From positions 19,006 to 83,005 of the forward strand of contig CAKUKM010000007.1 in the NCBI GenBank assembly GCA_934663595.1: a stretch of DNA of 64,000 nt, written 5' to 3'. The DNA comes from an uncultured Clostridia bacterium. Lineage in GTDB: Bacteria; Bacillota; Clostridia; Christensenellales; Aristaeellaceae. This document shows, in pieces, positions 55,995 through 64,000 of this stretch. The first letter of the stretch is position 1. The number at the start of each line of letters is the position of its first letter. The position numbers and the translations under genes were made by a program. The notes under the pieces were generated by a model that saw nothing but the letters and a program-made list of their open reading frames with translations, was not told the origin of the DNA and searched no databases.

Positions 55995-57752
55995 TCAGCA
56001 CACCGTCTCCAGGTAAGAGATCTTCTTGTACAGTACCTGCAGCGACGACTCCCAGAAGGCCTTCGACGCTACATCGATGCCTACGCTCGCGGCGACCTCG
56101 CGGACATTGCCGGAGCCGGTCGCGCGCAGCAGCGCATCGTATTCCGGCAGGAACGCGTCGCCCTTTTCGAGATACTGCGCATATACGCCCAGACCGAACA
56201 GCAGGCCGAACGCATAGGGGAAATTGTAGAAGTGCACGCCGGTGGAATAGTAATGGCTCTTGCAGGCCCACATGTACGGGTGCATGCATTCGGGGTCCAG
56301 ACCGTCGCCATAGGTCTGCGCCTGCGCGTCCAGCATGATCTGGCAGAGCTCCTTCGCGGTCATCGTGTGATCCTTGCGGCGCTCGACCACCTCGGTTTCA
56401 AACAGATAGCGGCTCAGAATATCCACAACCACCTGCGCCGCGTCGCCCACCTGCTGCTCCACCAGCGTCAGCTTCGTCGCATCGTCGGCGGTTTCGAGGA
56501 TCTTCTCCATCAAAAGCGTCTCGTTGAAGATCGACGCGGTCTCGGCCAGCGGCATCGGGTAATCGCTCATCAGGATCGATGCATTCTTCAGACAGTCGTT
56601 GTGATACGCGTGGCCCAGCTCGTGCGCAATCGTGCTCACGGAGGAATAGCTGCCGTCGAAATTCGTCATCACATAGCTGATGCCCAGCGGATGCATGCCG
56701 GAGCAGAACGCGCCGCCGGTCTTGCCCTCGCGCGGATACGCGTCGATCCAGCGCTCTTCAAACGCGCGATTGATGAAATCCGCCATCTTTTTGCTGAATT
56801 TGCCCATGACCTGAATCAGCGTCGCGCGCGCCTCGTCCAGCGTGTAGGTCAGGTGGCTCTCGCCCACCGGCGCGAAAAGATCATAGAATTTGAGGCCGCC
56901 CTCATAGCCCAGCAGCTTCGCCTTCGCGCGGAAATAGCGGCGGAACATCGGAAGGCTGTCCTTCAATGCGGAAATCAAAGCGTCCAGCGTCTCGCGATCC
57001 ATGCGGCTCACGTCCAATGCCGTGTCCAGCACGGAATCAAAATGCCGCAGCTCGGCCAGCGTCAGCGCCTCGCCCTTGATGCCGTTCAGGCACGCCGCCA
57101 TCGGGATCTCCATGCGCGGATACGCGGCGATTTCGGCCTCATACGCGCGCTTGCGCACGTCCGCATCGGCGGAATAGGCCAGACCGCGAATCGTGGAAAG
57201 CGGAAGCGATTCGGTCTTTCCGTCTTTTTCAAACGGAATCATCAGGTTCGAATCCAGCTGATCGCGCAGCTGCTCCCACGCCTTGCCGCCCGTCATCTGC
57301 ATTTTCAGCACCGTCGGCTCCAGAGCGGGGTCGATCGTGTGCGCGGCGCTGTTTTTCATTTCGCGCAGCATGAACGCATGCTCGGTCAAAACCGGATCGG
57401 AGGCAATCAGCGCGTCCAGATCGTCGACCTTGCCCAGATAGCGGCTGATCGCGCTGGAGAGCTGCTCGTTCGCCATGTCCAGATGCATGACCTTGTCGTG
57501 AAACGCCAGCGCACCCTCGTTGTTCGCGTCCACGGCCAGCGTCAGGAACGTAAAGCTCGCGACCTTCGTCAGCAGCGTCATGATTTCCTTCAGATCGCCG
57601 ATCAGCGCGGAGAGCGCCTTCGCATCGGCGGGCAGCGCCAGCGCGGCCACGGCGGCGGAGGCGGAAGCAATCTTATTGCGCGCATCCTCCGCATCGCGGG
57701 CGAGCGCGGGGTCGTCAAAGCCGGCATAGAGCTTGCCAAGATCCCAATTCAT
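55995..57752 (-). CDS. pepF: Oligoendopeptidase F (M3 metallopeptidase)
   Basis: A 585-residue cytoplasmic zinc peptidase that degrades oligopeptides of about 7-17 residues. The zinc site HELGHAYH sits in SSVSTIAHELGHAYHNDCL, with the third ligand Glu in SIFNETLLMEKIL. The helical N-terminal half and C-terminal Y-x-W-A-C-KSHYYSTGVHFYNFPYAFG, where His and Tyr bind substrate, fit M3B family enzymes. ATG 57752 has AGGAGG upstream; the longer ORF lacks one. It has its own promoter and terminator, so it is monocistronic. Confidence 0.95.
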   Translation of the reverse strand: MNWDLGKLYAGFDDPALARDAEDARNKIASASAAVAALALPADAKALSALIGDLKEIMTLLTKVASFTFLTLAVDANNEGALAFHDKVMHLDMANEQLSSAISRYLGKVDDLDALIASDPVLTEHAFMLREMKNSAAHTIDPALEPTVLKMQMTGGKAWEQLRDQLDSNLMIPFEKDGKTESLPLSTIRGLAYSADADVRKRAYEAEIAAYPRMEIPMAACLNGIKGEALTLAELRHFDSVLDTALDVSRMDRETLDALISALKDSLPMFRRYFRAKAKLLGYEGGLKFYDLFAPVGESHLTYTLDEARATLIQVMGKFSKKMADFINRAFEERWIDAYPREGKTGGAFCSGMHPLGISYVMTNFDGSYSSVSTIAHELGHAYHNDCLKNASILMSDYPMPLAETASIFNETLLMEKILETADDATKLTLVEQQVGDAAQVVVDILSRYLFETEVVERRKDHTMTAKELCQIMLDAQAQTYGDGLDPECMHPYMWACKSHYYSTGVHFYNFPYAFGLLFGLGVYAQYLEKGDAFLPEYDALLRATGSGNVREVAASVGIDVASKAFWESSLQVLYKKISYLETVC

Positions 57753-57783
57753 AATCGGTTCCTCCTGATTCAAGTGATGATTT

Positions 57784-57812
57784 ATTATACCAGATTCCGG
57801 AAAAAGATTCAA
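57784..57812 (-). promoter_or_regulatory. Promoter of pepF
   Basis: On the minus strand TTGAAT, 17-bp spacer, TATAAT with TGG just upstream. Confidence 0.75.
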
Positions 57813-57853
57813 TAAAGATTCCGCCCGGAGAAGCGGGTTTCAGAAAGACTGCA

Positions 57854-58882
57854 TTATACTTCCCCCAGCAGCTCCGCCGCGATTTCGCGATAGACGCGCA
57901 GCGCGGAGGGGAAGGCCAGCGGCTTCAGCGTTTTTGCGGGCGCAAAGCCCGGCGCGCAGGTCTCGGCCGCGACCAGCAGACCGCGCATGCGCCAGATTCG
58001 ATGGGTGAATACGTGCTTCGACGGCGGCAGCTCGCGCTGAATTGCGGGGCGCTCAAAGCCCGATTCGCGCAGGAATTGCAGTATTTCCTCCGCGGAGGGC
58101 GCGCCCTCGATGCTCGCAAATTCATACAGTCCGCCGAGCAGCCCTGCGCTTTCGCGCCGGCGCACGCAGATGGCGTCGCCCACCTGAACGATGAGAATCA
58201 CCCAGTCCTCTTCGCGCTTCGCAATCGGCGGAGCCTTTCGCGGATAGCTCTCCGGATCGCCCTCGGCCCGCGCGCGGCACATTTCCGAAACGGGACAGGA
58301 AGCGCATTTCGGTGCGCGCGGCGTGCAGATCGCTGAGCCCAGATCCATCAGCGCCTGATTGTAATCGCCGGGCCGCGCGCGGCTCATGCGCGCAAGCGCC
58401 TCGGCCTCCAGATCAAACGGCGTTTTCAGCGACGCTTCATGCGCCAGTACGCGCGAGAGCACGCGCGCCTGATTGCCGTCGAGCGCCGGAACGCATTCGC
58501 CATAGGCGATCGATGCAATTGCGTTCGCCGCATACGGCCCGATTCCGGGAAGCGCGCGCAGTCCCGCCGCGTCGGTGGGGAAGCGATCGCTCCATTCCAA
58601 ATGCACGCGCCGCGCCGCGGCATGCAGGTTTCGCGCGCGGGAATAATAGCCCAGCCCCTCCCAGAGCTTGAGCACCTCGTCCTGCCCGGCGCAGGCCAGC
58701 GCGGCCACGTCCGGAAACGCGTTCAAAAACCGTATATAATAGGAAATAACCGCCTCGGCGCGCGTCTGCTGCAGCATGATTTCGGAAATCCAGATGCGAT
58801 ACGGGTCGGTCTGGCCGCGCCAGGGCAGACTGCGGCGATTGCAATCGTACCAGCGCAAAAGCAAATCGGAAAATGCGGGCAT
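57854..58882 (-). CDS. mutY: A/G-specific adenine glycosylase MutY
   Basis: A 342-residue DNA repair enzyme removing adenine mispaired with 8-oxoguanine. ATG 58882 has GGAGG 5 nt upstream; the ATG at 58894 does not. Catalytic and structural parts: EIMLQQTRAE, the helix-hairpin-helix LPGIGPYAANAIASIAYG, ALDGNQARVLSR (catalytic Asp), and the [4Fe-4S] cysteines CTPRAPKCASCPVSEMC (C-x6-C-x2-C-x5-C). The C-terminal NUDIX-like domain that reads 8-oxoG follows (AGLLGGLYEFASIEG and KHVFTHRIWRMRG). Next to it is a capA-like gene; a terminator lies between. Confidence 0.95.
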   Translation of the reverse strand: MPAFSDLLLRWYDCNRRSLPWRGQTDPYRIWISEIMLQQTRAEAVISYYIRFLNAFPDVAALACAGQDEVLKLWEGLGYYSRARNLHAAARRVHLEWSDRFPTDAAGLRALPGIGPYAANAIASIAYGECVPALDGNQARVLSRVLAHEASLKTPFDLEAEALARMSRARPGDYNQALMDLGSAICTPRAPKCASCPVSEMCRARAEGDPESYPRKAPPIAKREEDWVILIVQVGDAICVRRRESAGLLGGLYEFASIEGAPSAEEILQFLRESGFERPAIQRELPPSKHVFTHRIWRMRGLLVAAETCAPGFAPAKTLKPLAFPSALRVYREIAAELLGEV

Positions 58883-58900
58883 GCCGTCCTCCATGAAAAT

Positions 58901-58923
58901 GCCGCCCGCTGCGCGCGGGCGGC
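58901..58923 (-). terminator. Terminator of the capA-like gene
   Basis: GCCGCCCGC and GCGGGCGGC pair around TGCGC; read leftward ATTTTC follows. The mutY start codon lies only 19 bp beyond. Confidence 0.6.
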
Positions 58924-58956
58924 CGAATCTGTCGAAAAACTATTTAAAGAGCCCTT

Positions 58957-60309
58957 TTATTCGCTGATCATCTTGGCCACGTCCGTTCCGAGCGTGCCCT
59001 GGATCTCCGCGAGCACGCCGGCCATGTACTGGTAATCCTGATTGTCCATGCCGGTCGGGATGCGCGCGTTGTCGCTGCCGACATACTGCGAAATCGGCAT
59101 CACGCGATACTGATATACCGTTTCGGTCTCGGTCGAGCGCTCGGTATCGGTGCTCCGCCATACGTAGGTGGGCAGATACGCCGGACTTTCGATCGCAAAC
59201 GAGCCGTCCGACTGCTCCTGAATCGTGAACTGGAAGATCACGCCGCAATCAAAGTACTGCGTGCGCTGGTTCGACAGCATGTTGCCGGTCGCGCAGATCA
59301 CGAGCGTGCGGTGCGCGGTGCCGTCGGCGAGCGTCGCATCCAGCCAGCCGATCGGCTGAATGGTGTGCGGATTGTAGCCGACGATTACGTCCACGCCGCA
59401 CTGCGCCAGCGCCATCGCAATCGCCTGCTCGGACTGCGTGATCGAGCGGTTGAGCATCTCGCCCCAGCTGACGTAGGCCACGATCACATCCGCGCCCGCG
59501 CTGCGCAGGCGGTTCACGTCCTCCAGCGCGTTGCTGTTGGTAATCATGCTGACCGCGTACTGCCGCTGCTCGGCGGAGAGGTTCGATTCGTTGCCGTTGA
59601 CGCTCTCGGTATAGGCCAGGAAGCCCACCTTGATGCCGTTGATTTCCTTAATCATCGGCGTATTGCGCTCCTCCTGCGAGGTCGCCGCGCCGATATAATC
59701 CATGCCGGCCGCGGTCACGTTCGCCATCGTCGCGTTCAATTCCTCCACGGAGCCGTCCAGAATGTGGTCGTTCGCCAGCGTGAGCATATCCACGCCGCAA
59801 TCCTTCAGCGCCGTCAGCAGCGCCGAGGGCGTGCGCATCGTCGCGCCGTTGCCGCTCATCGCGGATTTGTCGCCCAGCGTGCCCTCTACGTCCGCAACCG
59901 TGTAGTCCGCATTGCCGATCGCGGCGGAGATTTCGGAGAACATCGGCGAGAAGTCGAACGTGCTGGTCGCCGCGTCGAACGCCGAATTCAAAAGATCCGT
60001 TTCAATCGCAATTTCGCCCAGCGAGCGAATCGTGGCCGAGCGCAGCGCGGGAAGCGCCGTCGGCGCCTCGGTGGGCGCTTCGGTCGGAACCGGCGCCTCC
60101 GTCGGCTCGGGGGTCATCGGAGCCTCGGTCGGCGCAATTGAGGGAGCGGGCGTTATGGTTGCGGTTGCCGGACGATCCGAGCCCGGCTTCAGCAGCATCG
60201 TCGCCGCCAGCGCGATGACTACCACCAGCGCAACCACTGCGGCGATTCCCAGCGGCGTGATCAGATAGGAACCGATCTCTATGCCTTTTCTGTACGTCCT
60301 CTTCGACAT
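58957..60309 (-). CDS. CapA-family membrane protein (PGA synthesis-type phosphoesterase fold)
   Basis: A 450-residue membrane protein. ATG 60309 lies 8 nt after GGAGG. A basic N-terminus, one transmembrane helix (GIAAVVALVVVIALAATMLL), and a Pro/Thr/Glu/Ala linker (APTEAPMTPEPTEAPVPTEA) lead to a CapA domain: DVEGTLGDKS, LTLANDHILDGSVEEL, YVSWGEMLNRSIT, VIVGYNPHTIQPIG. CapA enzymes belong to the metallophosphatase-like fold and act in poly-gamma-glutamate or capsule assembly. The usual His of H-W-G and of G-x-H-P-H are Ser and Asn here, so hydrolase chemistry may be altered. It has its own promoter. Confidence 0.78.
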   Translation of the reverse strand: MSKRTYRKGIEIGSYLITPLGIAAVVALVVVIALAATMLLKPGSDRPATATITPAPSIAPTEAPMTPEPTEAPVPTEAPTEAPTALPALRSATIRSLGEIAIETDLLNSAFDAATSTFDFSPMFSEISAAIGNADYTVADVEGTLGDKSAMSGNGATMRTPSALLTALKDCGVDMLTLANDHILDGSVEELNATMANVTAAGMDYIGAATSQEERNTPMIKEINGIKVGFLAYTESVNGNESNLSAEQRQYAVSMITNSNALEDVNRLRSAGADVIVAYVSWGEMLNRSITQSEQAIAMALAQCGVDVIVGYNPHTIQPIGWLDATLADGTAHRTLVICATGNMLSNQRTQYFDCGVIFQFTIQEQSDGSFAIESPAYLPTYVWRSTDTERSTETETVYQYRVMPISQYVGSDNARIPTGMDNQDYQYMAGVLAEIQGTLGTDVAKMISE

Positions 60310-60359
60310 TTCGACAACCTCCATCGCGCGCTCCTGACGCGCTTTCGTTTTCTCTTCTG

Positions 60360-60388
60360 ATTATAACACACGCGGCGGATGCTTTCAA
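60360..60388 (-). promoter_or_regulatory. Promoter of the capA-like gene
   Basis: On the minus strand TTGAAA, 17-bp spacer, TATAAT with TGTGT upstream. The rest of 60389-60510 is A+T-rich with no gene. Confidence 0.75.
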
Positions 60389-60510
60389 CGGCTATGCGCG
60401 AGAAATCAAAAGTTTTTCAAAAGTATTTCAAATATTACGCACACACCGGGTAAACGACGCGATTTTGTACTTAAAATGCAAAAAAGACTACTTTTCTTCG
60501 AATTATACGG

Positions 60511-60540
60511 TTGACATGGGGCGCACAGTTGATGTATGCT
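60511..60540 (+). promoter_or_regulatory. Promoter of the thirteen-repeat protein gene
   Basis: TTGACA, 18-bp spacer, TATGCT, 84 bp upstream of the ATG. Confidence 0.65.
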
Positions 60541-60623
60541 TGTAGTGGAGACGAATAGGGGCAAAGCGTCGATGGAACGCAGACAGGATAGAGCGCGTAT
60601 GCGACAAAAAGGATGGGTACAAC

Positions 60624-63600
60624 ATGGCGTTGCATGAATTGGGAAAACTGAAGCTCGGGTTTCGCGACGGCGGACTGGAATTCGGCTGGGGCGAGGGAGC
60701 GCTGCGCCGGCTGAGCTTCCGCAAAAAGGCGGAAAACCCGGTTGAAAATGATTACGACAATTATCAGGAGAGCGGCACGGGCGTAGACGCGGGCTACAGC
60801 GGGCGCTTTGCGTCCGGCGGCGACGAAGAGCCGGCGGACGAGCAGTACGAGGGCGCGTATGAGGATGGCGAGGCGTATGAGGACGGCGAATACGACGATT
60901 CCTACGACGATCGCTATGAGGCCGACGGCCAGTATGCGGACGACGAGCAGTACGACGACCGCTATGAAGACGACGGCCAGTACGACGATTCGTATGCCGA
61001 CGAGCAGTACGACGATCGCTATGAAGAGGACGGCGCGTATGCGGACGGCGGCGAATACGACGATCCGTACGCGGACGACGGCCGGTATGACGACGGCGGC
61101 CAGTACGACGATCAGTATGAAGGCGACGATCAGTACGCGGATGATGGCCAGTACGAAGACGGCGATTCCTACGACGGCCGCTTCGGCGAGGGCCCGGCGG
61201 AGGAATACGTCTATCCCGACAATTTCTGGGGCAAGGCGCTCCGGTATATGGATGAAAACGACTGGGTGACCTATCTGCTGCTGGTGCTGCTTCCGCCGGC
61301 GGGCATCTGGCTGCTGTGGCGGCGGCAGAAGTACGAGCTGAACACGCGCTATATCGCGTCCGGCGCGTCGGGACTGTGGTTTGTGGTGATTCTGGTGTGG
61401 CTGTGCCTGCGCATCTTCGCGCCGGGCGCGGATACGCCGGTGACTCCGAATCTGCAGCTGCCCAGCGCGGAGCCGACGGTGCAGGCGACGCTCGCGGCGG
61501 ACGAATCGGCGGTTCCGACGATTCAGCCGGATGCGACCAGCGATCCGTCCGCGTCGCCGAGCGCGTCGGTGCAGCCGGCGGCCACGCCGATTGCCGGCGG
61601 CAGCGGCGAAAAGACGACCTCCGATCTGGTCTGGCTTTCGGCCACGGGCATGTATTACCATTCCAACAAGGATTGCTCGCTGATCGACGCGAGCGAGGCG
61701 GTCAGCCAGGTCACGATGGAAATCGCGACCAGCCGCGGCAAATACGCCTGCCCCGAATGCTACAATCTGGAGATCTTCTACGGCCGTTCCGGCGGCAAAT
61801 GGTATCATAAGGATGCGAATTGCCAGGGCATGAAGAACGCGATCGTCTATTCGAAGGAAGCGGCCGAGGGCACCGGCAAAACGCCGTGCCCGACCTGCAA
61901 CGGCGGCACCGAGGACGACACGAGCAGCAAGTCGGCCGATTCGGCGGTGTTTATTACGCCGAACACGACCGATCGCAGCGGAATTACGGTCTGGGCGAAT
62001 CCGGACGGCAAGTATTATCACGTGACCAGCAGCTGCTCGAACATGAAGAGCGCGCAGAACGTTCCGCTGAGCGTGGCGCTGTATGCGGGCAAGACCGCGT
62101 GTCCGAAGTGCTGCGCCGCGTCCGGAACGGTGGTTTACTGCCACGAGGACGGCAAATACTATCACAAATCCTCGACCTGCTCCGGCACGGGCATGAAGAA
62201 CGGCACGGCGGTCACGCTGGCGGAGGCGCTGGTGCTGGGCAAGACCGCGTGCACGAGCTGTCTGCCGCAGACGCAGACGCCGGACGGCTCGAATCAGTCG
62301 CCGAGTGGTGAATACTACGTCTACGCCAATCCCGGCGGGAAGTACTATCACACCCGCAGCACCTGCGGCAGCATGACCAGCGCCGAGCGGGTCACGCTCA
62401 GATCGATGCTGGAGGAAGGCCGCCAGCCCTGCCCGGACTGCGCGTCCGGCGCGAGCATGACGGTATATGCGCAGCAGGGCGGAAGGTACTATCATTCCTA
62501 TGCGACCTGCAGCGGCATGACGAACGCGCAGCAGGGCACGCTGGCTGAGGCGCTGGCCTACGGCCTGTCGCGCTGCCCGAAGTGCTGGGGCACGAACAGC
62601 GGCGGCGAAACCGGCGGCGATCAGACCGGCGATGGCAGCAATCTCACGCCCTTTAACGCCACGGCGGACAACGTCATGGTCTGGGCGCGCGCGGACGGCA
62701 CATATTATCACACGAGGAAGAACTGCGGAACGCTGACCGATCCGAGCTATGTTTCGCTGCGCGTCGCGGTGAACGCGGGCAAGCAGCCGTGTCCGAACTG
62801 CGCGCAGGCGGCCACGCAGATGGTCTATTCCACCGACGACGGAGAGAATTACCACACGATTGCGGACTGCCGCGGCATGAAGAACGCCGAGCGCCGCACG
62901 CTGGCCGAGGCGCTGATGCTGGATCAGACCGCATGCCGGACCTGCATCGATCTGAAGGTGGACGATCAGGAAGGCGATCCGGGCGACACCGGCGTCGGCA
63001 CGCTGACGAAGGTGGGCGACCTCACGGTGGGCACGTCGGGCATCAGCGTTTATGCCGCGCCGTCGGAGCCGAACTTCCATCTGAACAAGAACTGTTCGAA
63101 TGCGAGCGCGTCGCTATCGTATGTGGCGCTGGAGACGGCGCTGAACTACGGCAAGACGCCCTGCACGCGCTGTGCGGCGGCGGCGGGAACGACGGTATAC
63201 GCGACGCCCAACGGCAGATACTATCATGCGTCGCAGACGTGCGCGGGCGGCGGCTCGGTACAGGGCACGCTGGCGCTGGCGGTCGGCATGGGCTTAAAGC
63301 CGTGTCCGTACTGCGTGCTCACGACGTCGCCCATTGATCAGGTAGAGGGCAATTCGGGCATCATGATTTACGCGAGCGCGGGCAACCCGTACTACCACAC
63401 GAATCCGGAGCACGCGGGCGAAGGCGTACAGTATGTGACGCTGGAGACGGCGGTGAAATACGGCAAGACCCCGTGCATGGACTGCTGCGCGATTGCGGCG
63501 CGGACGGTATATGCGGCGCCGGGCAATGCGTATTATCACATCAGTGCGGACTGCGCGGGTGCGAATGCGGTTCAGGGCACGTTTGCGCAGGCGTTGATTG

Positions 63601-63845
63601 CGGGCCTGAAGGCATGTCCGGTCTGCATTGGCGGGCAGGCGCAGCCGTCTGAGGGCGAATACTCCGCGCCGTCGAGCACGGGCGTATATGTGGATTTGTA
63701 CTCGGATCAGTTCTATTATCACAAGAGCTCGAGCTGCTCCGGCGTTGGCATGACGGATGGCACGGAGGTCACTCTGGAATTCGCAAAGGATCTGGGCTAT
63801 CTCCACTGCCCCTACTGCAATCCCCCGACAAACATCTCAGGTTGA
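60624..63845 (+). CDS. Large membrane protein with acidic Tyr-rich domain and thirteen His/Cys repeats
   Basis: A 1073-residue protein. Residues ~70-200 are an acidic, tyrosine-rich low-complexity region (units such as YDDRYEDDGQ). Two hydrophobic spans follow (TYLLLVLLPPAGIWLLW at ~216-232 and GLWFVVILVWLCLRIF at ~250-265) with RRQK in the loop between them, then a Ser/Pro/Ala linker. From ~336 to the end come thirteen units of ~45-60 residues with the pattern W/Y-Y-H-x4-C, a short loop, an L-x-x-A-x-x-x-G helix, and C-P-x-C. Unit 11 has His where the first Cys is expected (YYHTNPEHAGEG). Single copies of this Ada-like metal-binding motif occur beside nucleases and ComEC-type hydrolases. Zinc binding is likely, with function unknown. 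Ribosome binding site AAAGGAT. Confidence 0.75.
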   Translation: MALHELGKLKLGFRDGGLEFGWGEGALRRLSFRKKAENPVENDYDNYQESGTGVDAGYSGRFASGGDEEPADEQYEGAYEDGEAYEDGEYDDSYDDRYEADGQYADDEQYDDRYEDDGQYDDSYADEQYDDRYEEDGAYADGGEYDDPYADDGRYDDGGQYDDQYEGDDQYADDGQYEDGDSYDGRFGEGPAEEYVYPDNFWGKALRYMDENDWVTYLLLVLLPPAGIWLLWRRQKYELNTRYIASGASGLWFVVILVWLCLRIFAPGADTPVTPNLQLPSAEPTVQATLAADESAVPTIQPDATSDPSASPSASVQPAATPIAGGSGEKTTSDLVWLSATGMYYHSNKDCSLIDASEAVSQVTMEIATSRGKYACPECYNLEIFYGRSGGKWYHKDANCQGMKNAIVYSKEAAEGTGKTPCPTCNGGTEDDTSSKSADSAVFITPNTTDRSGITVWANPDGKYYHVTSSCSNMKSAQNVPLSVALYAGKTACPKCCAASGTVVYCHEDGKYYHKSSTCSGTGMKNGTAVTLAEALVLGKTACTSCLPQTQTPDGSNQSPSGEYYVYANPGGKYYHTRSTCGSMTSAERVTLRSMLEEGRQPCPDCASGASMTVYAQQGGRYYHSYATCSGMTNAQQGTLAEALAYGLSRCPKCWGTNSGGETGGDQTGDGSNLTPFNATADNVMVWARADGTYYHTRKNCGTLTDPSYVSLRVAVNAGKQPCPNCAQAATQMVYSTDDGENYHTIADCRGMKNAERRTLAEALMLDQTACRTCIDLKVDDQEGDPGDTGVGTLTKVGDLTVGTSGISVYAAPSEPNFHLNKNCSNASASLSYVALETALNYGKTPCTRCAAAAGTTVYATPNGRYYHASQTCAGGGSVQGTLALAVGMGLKPCPYCVLTTSPIDQVEGNSGIMIYASAGNPYYHTNPEHAGEGVQYVTLETAVKYGKTPCMDCCAIAARTVYAAPGNAYYHISADCAGANAVQGTFAQALIAGLKACPVCIGGQAQPSEGEYSAPSSTGVYVDLYSDQFYYHKSSSCSGVGMTDGTEVTLEFAKDLGYLHCPYCNPPTNISG

Positions 63846-64000
63846 GCAGCCAGTTGCTGCCGCGCATATCGCTCGGAATCGGGTCGGCGGCGGGGCCGCA
63901 GCCAGTTGCTGCCGCGCATATCACTCGGAATCGGGTCGGCGGCGGGGCCGCAGCCAGTTGCTGCCGCGCATATCGCTCGGAATCGGGTCGGCGGCGGGGC
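63846..64000 (+). repeat. 52-bp tandem repeat, cut by the window edge
   Basis: Starts at the stop codon of the preceding gene. Three copies (63846-63897, 63898-63949, 63950-64000, the last missing its final base) begin GCAGCCAGTTGCTGCCGCGC and end GGGGCC. Copies differ at one site: the second has ATATCACTC for ATATCGCTC. Each contains the hairpin GCAGC-CAGTT-GCTGC. The unit is not a multiple of three, so it is unlikely to be coding. There are no spacers, so it is not a CRISPR. Confidence 0.95.

Noticed and set aside
60471..63080. 869-codon frame antisense to the thirteen-repeat protein
   Set aside because: Its Arg/Val/Ala-rich repeats simply mirror the acidic and Cys repeats of the gene on the plus strand. 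No start signal.
63846..64000. CRISPR array at the right end
   Set aside because: The units are contiguous copies with no unique spacers, and no cas gene is present.
1..64000. rRNA, tRNA, prophage or transposase genes
   Set aside because: None recognised on either strand, although short or degenerate tRNA-like structures cannot be fully excluded by eye.

Overview
The window looks like a chromosomal piece of a G+C-rich, Gram-positive, anaerobic Clostridia-type bacterium (Firmicutes/Bacillota), plausibly a gut or rumen commensal. Supporting this are CotF-type spore coat proteins, an LCP wall-teichoic ligase family protein, a PrsA-like foldase, ferrous iron uptake by Feo, the prmA-rsmE-mtaB-HIT-rpsU order, consensus TTGACA/TATAAT promoters with 17-18 bp spacing, strong AGGAGG ribosome binding sites, and many sugar-catabolic genes. 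No rRNA, tRNA, phage, transposase or CRISPR array was found. The genus cannot be fixed from the sequence alone.

Layout. 1-1.4 kb: end of a glycerophosphodiesterase gene and a glycerol-3-phosphate dehydrogenase. 1.4-6.9 kb: an iron module. A DtxR-like repressor, a flavodoxin with a DUF3793 protein, and a divergent feoA-feoA-feoB-Cys-rich peptide-DtxR-like operon share an intergenic region with two strong promoters and six related 16-bp palindromes. 6.9-10.9 kb: enolase, an LCP protein and a PpiC-type foldase. 11.0-26.5 kb: a sugar/glycoside regulon. A LacI-type regulator and a ceramidase-like hydrolase point left. Pointing right is an eleven-gene run with a three-component ABC importer, an oxidoreductase, a sugar-phosphate-isomerase-like TIM barrel, two glycoside-hydrolase-like proteins, a fucose-isomerase-family protein, an FGGY kinase and a TIM-like protein. 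No aldolase was recognised, so the substrate and the end of the pathway are open.

26.7-29.5 kb: a DUF1538 membrane protein coupled to a double PII-like protein, and an A+T-rich DUF2691-like gene. 29.5-36.3 kb: a metallo-beta-lactamase lipoprotein with a Gfo/Idh oxidoreductase, a divergent MATE exporter, and a GntR/ornithine-cyclodeaminase-like/Gfo-Idh operon. 36.5-41.6 kb: DUF1622, a PfkB kinase, and translation genes (prmA, rsmE, mtaB, HIT, rpsU). 41.8-47.5 kb: an RNA-methyltransferase-like gene, a very large transcription terminator Rho carrying about 670 residues of disordered, repeat-rich sequence, a nitrilase-family hydrolase and a CAT-like acyltransferase. 47.5-63.8 kb: a surface LRR/MBG protein, an aldo-keto reductase, rhaA, an acetyl esterase, small coat proteins, a sugar-kinase-like protein, pepF, mutY, a CapA-like protein, and a 1073-residue membrane protein with an acidic Tyr-rich region and thirteen His/Cys repeats. 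The window ends inside a 52-bp tandem repeat.

The most unusual items are the repeat-expanded Rho, the thirteen-repeat His/Cys surface protein, the unassigned sugar operon, and the densely packed palindromes of the iron regulon.
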